A DNA stretch of 64,000 bases. Origin: Apostichopus japonicus. Lineage: Eukaryota > Echinodermata > Holothuroidea > Aspidochirotida > Stichopodidae. Position 1 is the first letter of the stretch; every line of letters starts with the position of its first letter. The translations under genes were made by a program, and so were the position numbers. The notes under the pieces were generated by a model. The model saw only the letters and a program-made list of their open reading frames with translations. It was not told the DNA's origin and ran no database searches. Positions 48,707-61,157 of this stretch are shown piece by piece. The stretch lies in contig NC_092576.1 of NCBI RefSeq assembly GCF_037975245.1, positions 36,608,611-36,672,610 of the forward strand. The letters are read 5' to 3'.

Positions 48707-49680
48707 TGTTACGTTGGAATGCGAGAGGTCTCGATAACTAATTTTTAACGAGACACAAGCCTGGGTTCGTTTCCGTAAGGAACACAGACAAATTGACGAG
48801 TCTAGAGATTTTAAATGAGAACGTAAACTATATTGAACAATGGATTTCGAACCAACAACAACAAGTGGTAATTACAAATATATAGAAAATTACTCACAAA
48901 CTTAACAAGATAGGATACACTTTAAAACACGCTGGTCTCTTCCAACGGCGATATCCCTCAGCGGCCACGACCTCGATGACGACGATTCTCGGTCCGTTGT
49001 ACCGCGAAATTCACTGGTCCTCGACGAAGTTTCTCGCGATCCCAGAAACAGCAGTCACCTTCTTTCCGGCGATGCTCCAAAATAGAAGACGGACTTCCAG
49101 CCACAATAGAGTGAAGCACAAGTCGAACTTCTCGCCGACTAAATATTACCAGAGTCAGTCCAAAATCAGCTTTATAGCCACCAACTCCTGGCGTAACGAA
49201 CTTCCTCAACGGAGACAGAAATTCTTCACCTTCTCCGAAATAAAGACTGAAAAACTGTAGTCTCACAGCAAAGTCCTCTTCAAACTTCTGAATGGAAGTG
49301 TAGAATCAATCTTGTTATCGATATCTCAATCCCTCAGAAATTACTGGTAGTTGAGCACTGACGATATATAGTAGAATGGTATAATATGTGTCGTCGCTTG
49401 TATTCGTTCAGAAACTGAGAAACTCTCCGATCTGGGCGGGTTTATATACGATTCGCCATGTCAAGAATCATCTAGATCTCTCTCGATACACCTGAGTAAC
49501 AACGCGACCCGGTTTCTCTATTCTTGGAAGTCCTTTGCATCGCTCGCGAATATTCCAGAGAATCCACGAAGATTGCACAGCTTACACGCGATTTCACGTA
49601 AACTGACGTTAACCCGAGACCAGCGCGTCATCATAAGGAATATACCAGAACAATCGTGTATTATAACATTGTGTGTGACA
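48707..49680 (-). mobile_element. Probable solo LTR of an LTR retrotransposon
   Basis: On the minus strand the segment starts TGTCACACACAATG and ends CCAACGTAACA, the TG...CA form of an LTR, about 974 bp. It contains a TATA-like gtatataaacccgcc (minus strand, near 49452-49438), as expected for an LTR promoter. No adjacent gag/pol was found, and the flanking 5-bp sites do not match, so the exact ends are uncertain. The minus-strand 102-codon frame at 48958-49266 shows no gag-like motif. Confidence 0.5.
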
Positions 49681-51153
49681 CGGTAACCCGACCTAATTTC
49701 TCAAATACTGATTTATCACGTAGGCAATTTCAATACTTTCTATATTATAACATTAGGTAACTTACTAGCAGTGACTAGCGTTAGGCTACAATGGGCCCTC
49801 GTAACACTTAGACCTACTTTTTTTTTTCTTTTTTTTTTGCGCCGTGAATATTGGTCCGGCGTACCAACTCCGACGCCCATGTATCCATGTAACTAAACTG
49901 CAGTATGCAGCTACAACCATTTGTATAATTACAGCAAGTTCGTGTTCCCATAATTTGTTATCCATTCGGCGTTCTATAACGAACGACTTCGAAGGAACAC
50001 AAATTATTGTTTTACTACGTCATAGGCCAATGTTTATGTTTGTCTGTATTGTGCAATTCTACTTTATCTCGGTACCATGGAAGATACCCCACGAGCGCTT
50101 GATTAGTGATTTGTGAAGCTTGTAATATATATCAGTAACCCTAAAGCTTCACTTAAAACATATTCGCCTTTGCTGAGGATATGTTGGCCTAACAGTTACT
50201 AATAAAAATAACGTTAACTCTTTCACTCGCCTACTGACTATGTCTGGTCTAGCCTACATCTAGACTAGGCCGAAACGGTGATAGTAGGCTGTGTACAGAT
50301 ACTAGTTCAGCGAGCAGCTACGCTACGCACAGGGGTAACGGTAACGGATAGTGCATTTACAGTACTAAAGAATAGGCTGAATTAGCATAGCATCTGTAGT
50401 GTTAAGTTAAATTGACACTAGGCTAGTGTTTATAGTAAGGAAGTCTACCGTTTTTGATCCTAGTCTTAGTAGAAACGTTCAAAATCAAATGACAAATATT
50501 GGTGGGTCTAAGTTAAGCCTAGCACAGTAGCAGTTACAGGGTAGGCCTAGCCTGTGCTAGAACTTACGTGTTTTAACCTTTGCAATTGATTAATGTGTAT
50601 ACTGCACTTTGAGATGTGTTCAGCTCTTATGATGGGAGAAAGGTTTCAAAAGAAATTATTGTACACGTATATACTGCACTGTAATATGGCTGGCTTTTCT
50701 GATAATATTTCTTCTCATCAGCTTGTATCTTTATGAGAAGTAGAAGTGTATTTTTTTAGTATAGATGTGTAGGGTATAGTATCATAATGACCCACAAGGT
50801 ATGCTGTAGGCCACTGGTGGGATGACTATAGATATGTAGGACTGTATCTTTATGAGAAGTAGAAGAGTGTTTTTAGTATAGATGTGTAAGGTTTAGGATC
50901 ATAATAACTCACAAGGTATGCTGTAGGCCACTGATAAGTACATTTGGAACATGTACGACACTCATGGTTGCTGTCAATAATGTTGGTTAAAATTGATCCT
51001 TTCAAATGAAGTTTACAGTAAATTTCATTAATGGATTCTCTTCTTATTTGAGAGCCGTGTTAATTACAGTACTTACTTTAATGTCATTCCTAGATGTTTT
51101 TGACCATGTTTATATTTGCAAGTATTTATTATTTCCAATTTTTTTTATTGCAG
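49681..51153. other. No gene recognised; local duplication at 50722-50935
   Basis: Contains a ~90-bp direct duplication (gtatctttatgagaagtaga at 50726 and 50847, caaggtatgctgtaggccac at 50795 and 50913) and several TAGGCC palindromes (50220-50560). Confidence 0.6.
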
Positions 51154-51238
51154 CACAGTTAACTCAGACTTACAGGGCGAGCAGTGGAGAAGAAAACTCA
51201 ATAGAAGGATGAATGCCAGATCTCAAGTCTTTGAACTA
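51154..51238 (+). CDS. Candidate exon of an unrecognised gene
   Basis: An acceptor (ttttttttattgcag) and a donor (gtaaga) flank an 85-bp segment open in one frame, encoding SDLQGEQWRRKLNRRMNARS and ending FEL in phase 0. The next candidate exon (52465) can follow in phase. Function unknown; a 5' UTR exon is also possible. Confidence 0.35.
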
Positions 51239-51855
51239 GTAAGAGAACAATATATTGATTTAAATGGTTGTTATTAAACCTAATTACGAGTTGCTACTAA
51301 GTGATATCAATAACACAATAAACAGTACCATGACACTGTAAACTGTAAGTCATTTCAAAGCATTGCAGATATGAGAGTTAATATATTGACATTGATAAGT
51401 TTAAAAATATGTGCAGAGTATTTAATTGCTTTGGTAACAAATTATCGCTTCTGGATGTACACTTTTAGAAAAATACTGATATGTACACCACCTGCGATTG
51501 TTCCTGGGCCCTCCCTCCCTGGAACTGACTTTTCCTTTTTAATACCTCCCTGCTGTAAGTTACCCTGCCCTCAATAAACATGTCTGTAAAAGTGATGTAC
51601 ACAAAGCACAATGCTGACCCTATTGAGAAACAAGTATATAAAATAAACAGCAGTACAACATACAATCTCAAACACTTTGGTTCTGTAAATTTCAGGTTGT
51701 ACTGTTTATGGACTGACATCTTGACTGTTGCTTTACAGTTCTGTAAGTTTCAGCAAATGTCGATAGACCATTAAATTATGTTTTCGGCCACCGAGACTTG
51801 CAACCATATTCAATCTGACTAATCTTGCATCCTGCAAAGAATTGCAGTTCTTGTA

Positions 51856-52010
51856 TAACAGGGGGGCCTATATGATTGACATTTGGTCTAGGCTTTGTTA
51901 GGTTAGCTTGTGCTTATTTAATGAAGTATTGCCATACACGTAACAGGAGGGCCTATATGAATAATGTTATGTTAGGTTAACTTGTACTTATTTATTGAAC
52001 ATCCTGGGCT
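51856..52010. repeat. Short direct duplication
   Basis: gggcctatatga... and ...gttaggttarcttgtrcttattta occur at 51866-51920 and 51949-51992, a diverged ~80-bp tandem copy. Confidence 0.65.
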
Positions 52011-52464
52011 TGTGCTTATTGTGCAATAATAGGGTCCACTGCGATTGGATGCTCTAGTTGTTAGCTTTAGAGGGCGCATCGGGACTGGGGGTTCATCACA
52101 TGTTATTCTTTAGTTTATATTTAAATAAAAACAATACAGTACCTATGGGTGAGGAGGGGTGATAGGGGAAATGACCTCATTGAGAATGCGGTCATACTAT
52201 ACTATTATGTTATACTGTTAAGGAGGAAACAGTGGGAGTGCTGTATCATCACATTGAACCAATGGTAATACTGTATGTTCCTTTATGTCAGTGTGAGACA
52301 CTTTACTGGTTTAAAACACACATTGTTGGTTATTTGTTAGCCCATCCTTCTCACCTTAACCAAGCTTATAAATGATGTGTTTCAAGTCCAACAATTTTTT
52401 GTTTTGCATTGAATTCCATTTTATTTTGGATCCTGTTCTCATTCATTTCTTCTCTTCTTTTCAG

Positions 52465-52538
52465 ACTGTTGAGAGCAAGCAGCTAGAGGAGGTTAGGCCA
52501 TGGGCCATGGCCAATTTAAATGCACTTTTGTTCACATG
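52465..52538 (+). CDS. Candidate exon of an unrecognised gene
   Basis: A strong acceptor (cttcttttcag) and donor (gtaagt) bound 74 bp, open as TVESKQLEEVRPWAMANLNA and ending in phase 2. It is compatible with the preceding candidate exon. No family recognised. Confidence 0.4.
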
Positions 52539-53375
52539 GTAAGTGGGGAAAGTTAACTTCTCTGAAATAGTTAGTATAAATATGTACTGAATCAAGATTG
52601 ACTTGTTCTTTTTGGTTCTACTGGCACAAACAGTCAGAATTTAAGAAAAACTAACAAAAGAAATTACCCACTGCTCTTAAAAGAGCTTATCTAATTGGTC
52701 AGTATTTTCAGGTCAAACCTTAATTGACCAATCACAGCTGTTGATCTGTGGTCTGGTTACACCATGGTAACACTAACTGCACAAACATGGCTGCTCCCAC
52801 ACTCAAATGTTGTATGCATGTGTGTGCACAGACAAAAACGAATATTTCATCCTTTTCTGACAGCTCTTTTGCCAAATTCAAGGATTGTGTTTTAAGGTGG
52901 ATTGTGTAACCAGGTATTTATGGTGCATTAGCTAGAGATGTCACTTCAAAATACTGTATAGAGAGCTCAAAATCTTTAGCTGATTTTCAAGATCATGAGC
53001 ATGGTGAGTCGTGCATTGGCTATCATTGTGAGTGCTAACAGAGATTCACAGATGAATAACCTCAACAAGACTGAAGAAAGGCTTGCTAAAAATCCGCTCA
53101 AAGATGGTAAGCAAACATTTAAATAATATTATGAGTATGAATCCATTTTCCAACTGAAATTAGAAATGTCAATCTGACATTTTGTGGAATGTGGTTGTGC
53201 TTTTATTTAAGTTTTTACATTCGTTCTTGACGGTTTGTTATTGTATTGTAACCTAGTCCTGCTGTCATTTTGTTGTGCAAAATGCATCAACCTGATGTAA
53301 TCGTGAATTTATTTGGGTTAGGGTTAGATATGTACAAACAACAGGGATACATTTACAATCAAAATCTCTATTTAG

Positions 53376-53455
53376 TGTGTGTTAAGTTACATTTGGCATG
53401 TGTTCAACAAATAGAAGTAAAGTTACATTTGGCATGTGTTCAACAAATAGAAGTA
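53376..53455. repeat. Two-copy tandem repeat, ~33-bp unit
   Basis: agttacatttggcatgtgtt plus caacaaatagaagta occurs twice in succession, almost identical. Confidence 0.9.
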
Positions 53456-53998
53456 GGATGGTGACTTCGAAGTTCGCCCACTTAAGACTTAAAACACCCC
53501 AAAACTAAATCTTCTGGTCTAAATCACCAGAAAATATACTTCATATGGTGGGAGAATTTTGTTATAGTACGATACACGGCCAAACTTTCTTTCCTGCAAA
53601 CTGTTTTCACGTTGTTTTCCAAGAAGATTCTTCGTGATTGTGGAACTGGTATTTCTTGCTAGAGTATTGCGAATTTCGGCCACGCAACCTACAGTGTGGC
53701 GCTGGTAAAAATTGGTGGCGCTGTTGCTCTTTCAGTAATTATAACAGACTTCATAGATCTTCGTCATTTTATTGACAAATATGTAAGTAATTTCTTGCAC
53801 ACGGGTCATTTTGGAGAGAAAATAACTGTAGCTTCGTACTTTTTGGTGAAATATGGCTCTTCCTGTAGGTTTTCATGGTGAAAATCGTGTATTTCTTAGG
53901 GTGCCCGAACTTCGCAGTATGGCGAACTTCGCAATACTGACTATACCTGTCATGGGGGGGGGGGGGGTTGGTATTTAACTTTTAGACTTTCTTCAGTA

Positions 53999-54404
53999 GT
54001 TGCTCCATGATTTTATAAAATGAGACGAGGGCCCCAAACCCATGCCCAATTTTCCATTTGCGCTTAGTTGATTTTTTTTTATAGGGGTGGACTGGAGATC
54101 AATATTTCATTATTGCTCCGTGAGTTTTATGAAATAAGACGAGGGCCCCAAACCCACGCCCAATTTTTCATTTGTACAAATACTTGGTTGATTTTTTTTA
54201 TATGGGTGGAGGTCGATATTTCATTATTGCTCAATGATTTGATAAAATAAGACAAGGGCCCCATACCCACGCCCAATTTTTCATTTGTACAAATACTTGG
54301 TTGATTTTTTTATATGGGTGGAGGTCGATATTTCATTATTGCTCAATGATTTGATAAAATAAGACAAGGGCCCCAAATCTGTGCCCAATTTTTCATTTGT
54401 AAAA
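53999..54404. repeat. Tandem repeat of ~113 bp, four copies
   Basis: Units carry gagggccccaaacccacgcc and cccaatttttcatttgtaca, starting near 54024, 54139, 54251 and 54362. The array ends about 16 bp before the left TIR of the DNA transposon. Confidence 0.9.
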
Positions 54405-54420
54405 AAAATTATTCATTATA

Positions 54421-57400
54421 CAGGTAGGGGCCCCTCAGAATGTAGGTGTTTTTTGTAAGTCACCTACAGCTCACCAGTTTTACATTATTGGGTAAAACAA
54501 TGAATAATTATGAAGATTATCTATTAACTTAGATTGCATTTGGGTCCAAACATGAAAATATTTTTTTTATTATTTTTTTTTTGCATGGAGAAAAACCACA
54601 CTAAAAAACACTTGCCCCTCAAAACGCTGGTCAACAATTTTGCTAATAATTTTCCAGGAACGTGATGAATTAACAACAAATTTTGACTGGTTCCCTCATT
54701 TTAAACTCTCTAAGAGGTATATCAAAATTGATTGTGTTGCTTGTATTTTTTCCCACTGAGGTTCCCAAAATGCTGGTGTATTGCCCCTCAGAATGCTGAT
54801 TTTCCCTAATGAAAAATACAAAACATGACACCTCCTTTTCAAAATTTTTTTTTTGTTTTCCCATTCCTTGGCATATTGACAGTCAACAAATGGAAAAATA
54901 TTCCCCACTTAAGTAATAAAAGAGCAAAAGTAACCAGCAAACATCCTAAAGACAATTAACAATACTTTGGATTTCTTCTAACTCAACTATCTACACTTGT
55001 ACATATGGCTCCTGACATTGCTGTCAAGAACATTCCAAATCTTCTTATATCAACAACTGAACGTGGTTCTCAAGCACATGAATCCCTGTTGTCAGCGTAG
55101 AAGTGATTAGATTGACACTTAGCAGCACAGAAGGTAGCAAGACCAGTTGTCATTGTTTCTGATGGCCACAGTTCCAGATTTGATGTTGAGGTTCTTGAGA
55201 GCAAAAGAAATGCATCTTTTCATCATTCCACCTGATACCACTGGAGTCACACAATTACATGACCAAATCAATCAAAATTTGCACTGTGAATACCATAACA
55301 GCAAGGGAGAACTCTTTTCAGCGGAATGCACAGTCAACAGGGGTGGTTTCATGAAGAAATTGGCAGATGTTTGGCCACGGTGGGCAAACAAACTTGAAAT
55401 AATAAGAAATGCAGCAAAACGTGTTGGTGTAACCATGGAGCTATAAATCCCAGGTTTATAGCTCCATGGTGTAACTAACCATGGCCTGAGTGTTGAATGG
55501 ATGCAAAAAGACAAATTTGTTCAAGCATCATCTGTTATTCAAGATGATACTGATGAAACAGCAGGACCTTCATCATCAACTTCCAACACATCAATGGTTG
55601 AGTCGCCAGTTGGCATCAAGAAGTACACCAAGCGGTACTATACGCAAAAACTGGAGAACTCATTAGAAACCATCCAGAAGCTTGAAGATTCATTCAAGAG
55701 TTACACCATTGGAGGAGATTGATGAACTACTGACAATTAAGAAAGTGAAGCCAAAACCAAAGGTGGCAAGTAACATGAGGGTAACTCAAGTCTATGGATC
55801 CATGGAAGGACAACAAATATAAGAGTCAGTGGAGTTATTGAATAAAGAGAACGAAGCAAGGGACAAAGCCAGACAAGACAATAAGTTGAAGAAACAGTGT
55901 AATCTAGAGACATTTTTGAAGTGCAAGTCACATTTTGTTTGCTTGAAACCAGATAGCAAGTGTGAGGCAGAGAAGTTGAAACTGTGTCCCAAATGCTTGA
56001 ATGTGCTGGCTTCCCAATTATATGCAGTAAAGCTGCATTTAAAGATGAAAATGGAGTCAAGCCTGATATGATTTTGCCTGCTTGCACACAAGGGAAGCGT
56101 GTGCGTCGGCGACTTCTTGTTGATGACTCATCTGTTGAAGAGATGTCTGTAGATGATATTGAGGTTGAAGGTGCAGAAGAGGTTGAGGTTGATGGTGCAG
56201 ATGACGTTGAGGTTGAAGGTGTAGATGCTGTCGAGGTTGAAGGTGTAGATGTGATGGTGTTAAGAAGGTTGGATATGAAGGATGTGAAAGTGTCGATGTG
56301 GGTTAAGGTGAAATATGAAGAAGTGTTTATTGGTAGAGTTCTACAAAAGGTGGAAGATGATGTCTGTGTGAGATGTTTAGGGAAGCCATTTGGAGTAGAT
56401 AAGGGTATGCCACAGGAAATGGAAAAAGAGTCTGCTTCCATATTTTATGGTGAAGTGTATGAAGCAGAAGTGCAACCAGGGATGGTGAAATGTGGAAGAA
56501 TGTAGAAATACATTTATCACTAAACATGTGTATGTGAAATGAAAAATTGATTAATTTTATAGTTTAGTTATTACCCTTTACAAGTTTGTCTTTTCTGATG
56601 ATGCTTTATTTGTTTCATTAAAGTTTCAAATGATAAATTGTTTATTACCTGTTAAATATAAATCATTACAGTTAAAAAAAGATTGTTCTTTCTTCAGCTA
56701 CATGAAACTGTTTCATGTGAATGTAGGTTCTTTAAAGTGTAATTAATATTCATTTATACTATGTGTGTGGTACTGTATTTTGCGCCAACCCATAAGCACC
56801 CACCCAGTTGAACTGACCCACAATGTTAAAAATCTTAAAGGTAGCAAAACTTCCATCCAAATGAGATCTTCATTTATATAGTAGTCATTTTGGCAGTATG
56901 TTGTGAATTGTACATATCTTAGTAATGGTCAATTGAGGGAATACTGTAGAAGGAAATAGTAAATATTTCTCAGAACATTTAAAAAAAAAATGAGAGCAAC
57001 TTATTTAACGTAGTTAAATTACAAAATATGTGAGGTAAGTGTTTATTTTTGTTGTTATTAGTGTAAAATTATATGTTTCATGTTAAAATACAGTTTTGAT
57101 ATTACACTATAATGGATTTATTAATTTTTCATATTTGTTTTTATTGACCCTCAAAACGCTGGTTTAATGCCCCTCAAAATGCTGATTCTGATCAAGTAAT
57201 GATGTTTTCAAAAATATCAAGTTACGTACAAAGTGCTATATTTCACTGATCATCATTCTACAAACATGTAATTTTGCAATGTAAATTACCCCCTAGTTGT
57301 CCGTTTTCGATGCAGTGCCAAGAAGGTACACTTCAATTAATAGCAAATTTTAGATGCACGGTAAGCAAATAGATGATTGTACCCATATATTTTTTTGGAA

Positions 57401-57567
57401 ACTATAAAATAATTTTTGAGTTGTTGGCAATTTTAAATTCATCATACATATATCCTATCTAAAAAGTATAATAGAAAGTTCATGACAGGTTCAGTTTTTT
57501 TTCTAGCCAATAATATTTGTTCACCTACATTTTGAGGGGCACCAGCATTCTGAGGGGCCCCTACCTG
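54421..57567 (+). mobile_element. pogo/Tc1-mariner-like DNA transposon, 3,147 bp, TA target site
   Basis: The left end CAGGTAGGGGCCCCTCAGAA (54421 on) is repeated in inverted form at the right end (to 57567); the inverted repeat is perfect over 22 bp and is flanked by TA on both sides (54419-54420, 57568-57569). TA duplication plus CAG-start ends point to the Tc1/mariner superfamily, pogo-like branch. Subterminal copies of CCCCTCARAAYGCTGGT occur near 54614, 54783, 57151 and 57171, and inverted near 57530. The interior holds broken transposase fragments on the plus strand. It sits in the intron of the two-exon gene. Confidence 0.9.
55005..56505 (+). pseudogene. Broken transposase (DDE type) of the pogo-like element
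   Basis: Fragments in order: APDIAVKNIPNLLISTTERG from 55005, stopped by TAG at 55098; VVIVSDGHSSRFDVEVL near 55146-55196, with a catalytic-type Asp; after a frame change LFIIPPDTTGVTQLHDQIN (to 55446); then a Ser/Thr-rich stretch (55501-55722). A Cys-rich tail follows: FLKCKSHFVCLKPDSKCEAE and LKLCPKC (55829-56071). A last frame (55984-56505) carries an acidic 10-residue repeat (VEVEG/VEVDG, 56158-56255) and a C-terminal module (VKYEEVFIGRVL, VRCLGKPFG). The N-terminal DNA-binding part is absent and there are at least three frame breaks, so it is inactive. The motifs are those of DDE transposases of the pogo/jerky type by recollection. Confidence 0.75.
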
Positions 57568-58350
57568 TAACAAGTTTAGATAAACTGGGCTAGGTTTGTC
57601 AATTCAAGTTGTAAAACGGTGTAGGTTAATGAATTCAGAGCAAATTTTTTAAACTTTTTTTTTTAAAGTTGTATTTGATATGTATCTTTCTCTTGTTTGA
57701 ATGTTACAGATGATTCCACTGATGATGACAATGACGATGTTGAACCTGTCTGTAAGAAGCGAACACTAAGATCAAATGTAGCTGGACCATCTTCTTCAGG
57801 CAGACCACACATACTTCCAGTGTCGTGCATCATTTGTCACGCTGATCACTGGATATGGGGCAAGGTGACCTGTAAGAGACGAAGAGAGCCCCTGACTCGT
57901 TACGAGACAATAGATGCTGGGAAACTCAGAAAGGCTGCTGAGCTGACATGTAACGAATCCCTTTTTTTTGCAAATGCGTGGCAGAGACCTTGTTGAAGTT
58001 CCGAGGCAAGATACCCTCCGAGTTGTTTTCGCAACGCAACCAGATTTCTCACTCGGAAGTGGCCAAAAGAAACAACAGATATTCTATATGCAGAGGCTTA
58101 TGCAAAGTTTTGCCACAATGTCATTGATGAACAGATTCTTAAACAACAGGGTGCGATCAGGATGACAAAACTCACAGCCCAGTTCATCAAAACGGTTAAA
58201 GAAGTTCAAGGGATTGATGTCTCAAGTTACAGATCCTACAACTTAAAAAAGCGTCTCCAAGGCTCCTATCCACAACTTCATTTTTTGCGACCAACGCGAC
58301 GCTATGAAAGTGAAGTTGTTATTTCCAGAACTGTAGAAGTCAGGATCTAG

Positions 58351-60079
58351 CAGTAAACCTGGTTAATCTACAATATGATACAAAGTCAAGTAACGAGTTA
58401 GACATTTCAAGTGGTAGTGAATCTGATTTGCAGCATGAACAAAGAGGTTCATGTAGAAGTCAAGGCATTTCATTGAGTGACATGTACTTTACAGCTAGAC
58501 AGCTTAGAATTGCTGTCCAAGAGGTACATGTGGACACAGCATGACATCAGACATCAATTGGACTTTGGAGTAATATTTAAAATCTAGCATTTTTATAATG
58601 TGAACTCAAAAATTGTGATTGTTAGATGTGTAAATACATGCAGGAATGTGTGAACTAAATATAGTGCATCATTAGTTACATGTTCAAATAATGTGTAAGG
58701 AAATAGAGGGATCTGTAGGACAAACATGAAGAAAACAAATTCAGTATTGTCAAGAGTTGGGGCTATGCCTTTAGTTTGAAAAAAAAAAAATCAAATTGTA
58801 CTCTGTTGTAACTTTCAGTATCAGTTGGAAAAGGTGTAGGACTATAATGTGATTCGAAATGGTCCCATGAAGTAATATCTCACGTTATTGTGTATTCAAT
58901 TTGATGCAAATTTCCACACAAATTGTTGTTTTATTTCATGTTAGTTTAATCGTGGCTGACACCAGTCTCCAGAACACCATTTCAGTATGGAATCTAATAT
59001 ACAATAATCAAGGACATAGTCAGTGCACCACACCCTATTGAATATTGATTATGCGATCACTCAAACACCCCCCCCCCCCACCCGCAAAAAACAAACAAAC
59101 AAACAAACAAAACGAGGCTCGATTTTTGTGGATGGGTCCTGTGTGTACAGTCGTTTAACTTGTTGTTGACGAGTAAGTGCCACCCATTCACCATGGGTAT
59201 TCATAAGAGTACAACTTACTGATACTATCTACAGAAAGTTTCATGTGCAATGTTATGATCAACAAACAGTTTTAATGCATATTACAAATGAGATTTAAAG
59301 TTTTTTTGTGAAGGTAGTTAGGTGAAGCGCTGCTTGTAACAAAACATTGTACATGTAGTAGTCTGTTGTGAACTTTGGTGTTCTAAACATGTTGAAAAGA
59401 TTTGCAGTTGATAAATAAAAGAAGAACATATAGATCTGAGTTTGTCACTTTTTTAGGGCTGTTTAGACATACTTTGTTAAAAAAGTCTATCGGAATCTCC
59501 AGTTTGATTATAATGAATATGAAATAGTGTGCTTATTTATTCACCAAGAATGACCCCATCCTCAATCATGTTATAATGTATACATGCTGGCCTACTCCTT
59601 GCTCTCATTTGTTATTACTGGATCATTTATTGCCTAGAAATAGTGTATTTCAACAATTTAACAATGAACAAACTGGCCTATCCCCACCACAAATAAACAC
59701 CAAGTACAGTTGAAAAATATTATTCCAATAGTTATATGCCTATCCAAACTTTTAGAAATGTTGTGCCATACATATTCTTTACAATTATAAAGGTTTCCAC
59801 ATTAAAATGTGAATTTTTTGGGGGTTTACTGTTTCTTTCTGGAGACAGAATAATTATTTTTGAAAAAGTGAGGGCGCTGTTTTTCTTATGTATTTCTTTA
59901 TGTTGGAAAATGTGACATTTAATCCGTGAATTACATATTAATGTGCCACTTTTGAGCAAAAGAACAACTTGATTCTTTATTAAGGACATATTATCTATAA
60001 CTCAGACTATATTTCATGTAATACCACTCCGGACGTAACAAGAATCATTTTCTGGAAGGATTTCAGAGCCACGGCCCAT
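58351..60079. other. No gene recognised
   Basis: AT-rich downstream region with a C run and (CAAA)n tract at 59067-59112. Short minus-strand frame at 59732-59989 has no family features. Confidence 0.6.
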
Positions 60080-60740
60080 GGCCTAGGTTGTCAACAGCAT
60101 ATTTCATACCATACTTTTCCACAGAACCACAGGCAAGGTACAGGAACACTTTCCAATTATCCATTTCTGTGTGTAACTTGTTATTACAGTAAGTGTAGAC
60201 ATGTTTTGAGATGTCTGTAAATGTACTCATATTACAGCTATGTTTCCTGTACTGAGTCACACACTTTGTAAATAACAAAGAACCACAGGAAAGGTACAGG
60301 AACACTTTCCAATTATCCATTTCTGTGTGTAACTTGTTATTGCTGTACTGTAGACATGTAGTGAGATGTCTGTACATGAACTCATATTACAGCAATGTTT
60401 CCTGTACTGAGTAACACACTTGTAAATAACACAGAACCACAGGAAAGGTACAAGAACATTTCAAATTATCCATTTCTGTGTGTTACTTGTTATTACTGTA
60501 CTGTAGACATGTAGTGAGATGTCTGTACATGAACTCATATTACAGCAATGTTTCTAGTACTGAGTCACACACTTTGTAAATAAGACAGAACTACAGGAAA
60601 GGTACAGGAACACTTCCAATTATCCAATTCTGTGTATACTTGTTATTACTGTACTGTAGACATGTAGTGAGATGTCTGTACATGAACTCATATTACAGCA
60701 ATGTTTCCTGTCCTGAGTTACACACTTTGTAAATAATACA
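60080..60740. repeat. Tandem repeat of ~157 bp, about four copies
   Basis: Units start near 60121, 60281, 60430 and 60586, each with agaaccacaggaaaggtaca, ccatttctgtgtgtaacttg and gacatgtagtgagatgtctg. Confidence 0.95.
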
Positions 60741-60771
60741 TCCGTAAATAACCTTTAAATTGTTCTTTCAG

Positions 60772-60855
60772 TTTCACTACAAACAGGAAGGTGCTTTCCT
60801 CATCGGTACTGTCGGTGTGGTCGAGATTGATTGTGACTTTGTTGATTTGACATAT
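60772..60855 (+). CDS. Candidate exon of an unrecognised gene
   Basis: Acceptor (attgttctttcag) and donor (gtaagt) bound 84 bp, open in frame as [20 protein letters not shown] and then CDFVDLTY. The composition is protein-like. It lies between two tandem-repeat arrays. The phase does not follow directly from the 52465-52538 exon, so an intermediate exon would be needed if both belong to one gene. Confidence 0.4.
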
Positions 60856-61157
60856 GTAAGTAAAACATTCATACATGTTTCATTATCTTTGGTATACATG
60901 TGTGTAAAAGAGCTATATAGTTGAACACAAATTGATCCTTCAGATGTATGTTGCAACCTCCACATAATTGGGTACACCATATATCCAGAGGCAGGGGTGG
61001 TAGTAGGGTGTATTCACAAGCCTTGTATATATCTGATCTTAAGACCTTAATTTTACAGCCTTTATATCCCTCATAATTCACAATTGCACAACTAAAAACT
61101 TAATTCTGTTTGACGGATGATTTCCAGATCCCCCTACATATATATATATCGATAGTC

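Larger units (their letters stand above)
52995..58350 (+). pseudogene. Two-exon gene of a Cys/His, transposon-associated family, with compensating frame breaks
   Basis: Exon 1 (52995-53106) starts at ATG after an in-frame stop (52977) and ends ...KNPLKD in phase 1 at gtaagc. Exon 2 (57710-58350) continues in phase with an acidic DDSTDDDNDDVEP, a basic patch KKRTLRS, then CIIC (57826-57837), GRDLVE, RYPPSC (58009-58026) and a helical C-terminal part (DILYAEAYAKFCHNVID, YNLKKRLQGSYPQLHF). The CxxC plus YHxxC layout resembles uncharacterised proteins repeated in many invertebrate genomes and often linked to transposons; the usual His of the second motif is Pro here. The reading frame is displaced between an 8-T run (57962-57969) and about 58005, then returns, so two compensating indels (or one assembly error in the T run) are needed. 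About 250 residues in total. The intron hosts a DNA transposon. Function unknown. Confidence 0.6.

Noticed and set aside
48958-49266. Opposed open frames on both strands as a possible gene
   Set aside because: They sit within the probable LTR; neither shows retroviral or host protein motifs.
55737-56441. 234-codon minus-strand open frame rich in Ser/Thr
   Set aside because: It is the antisense of the acidic-repeat part of the transposase remnant; its STSTAST repeats mirror the sense VEVEG repeat.
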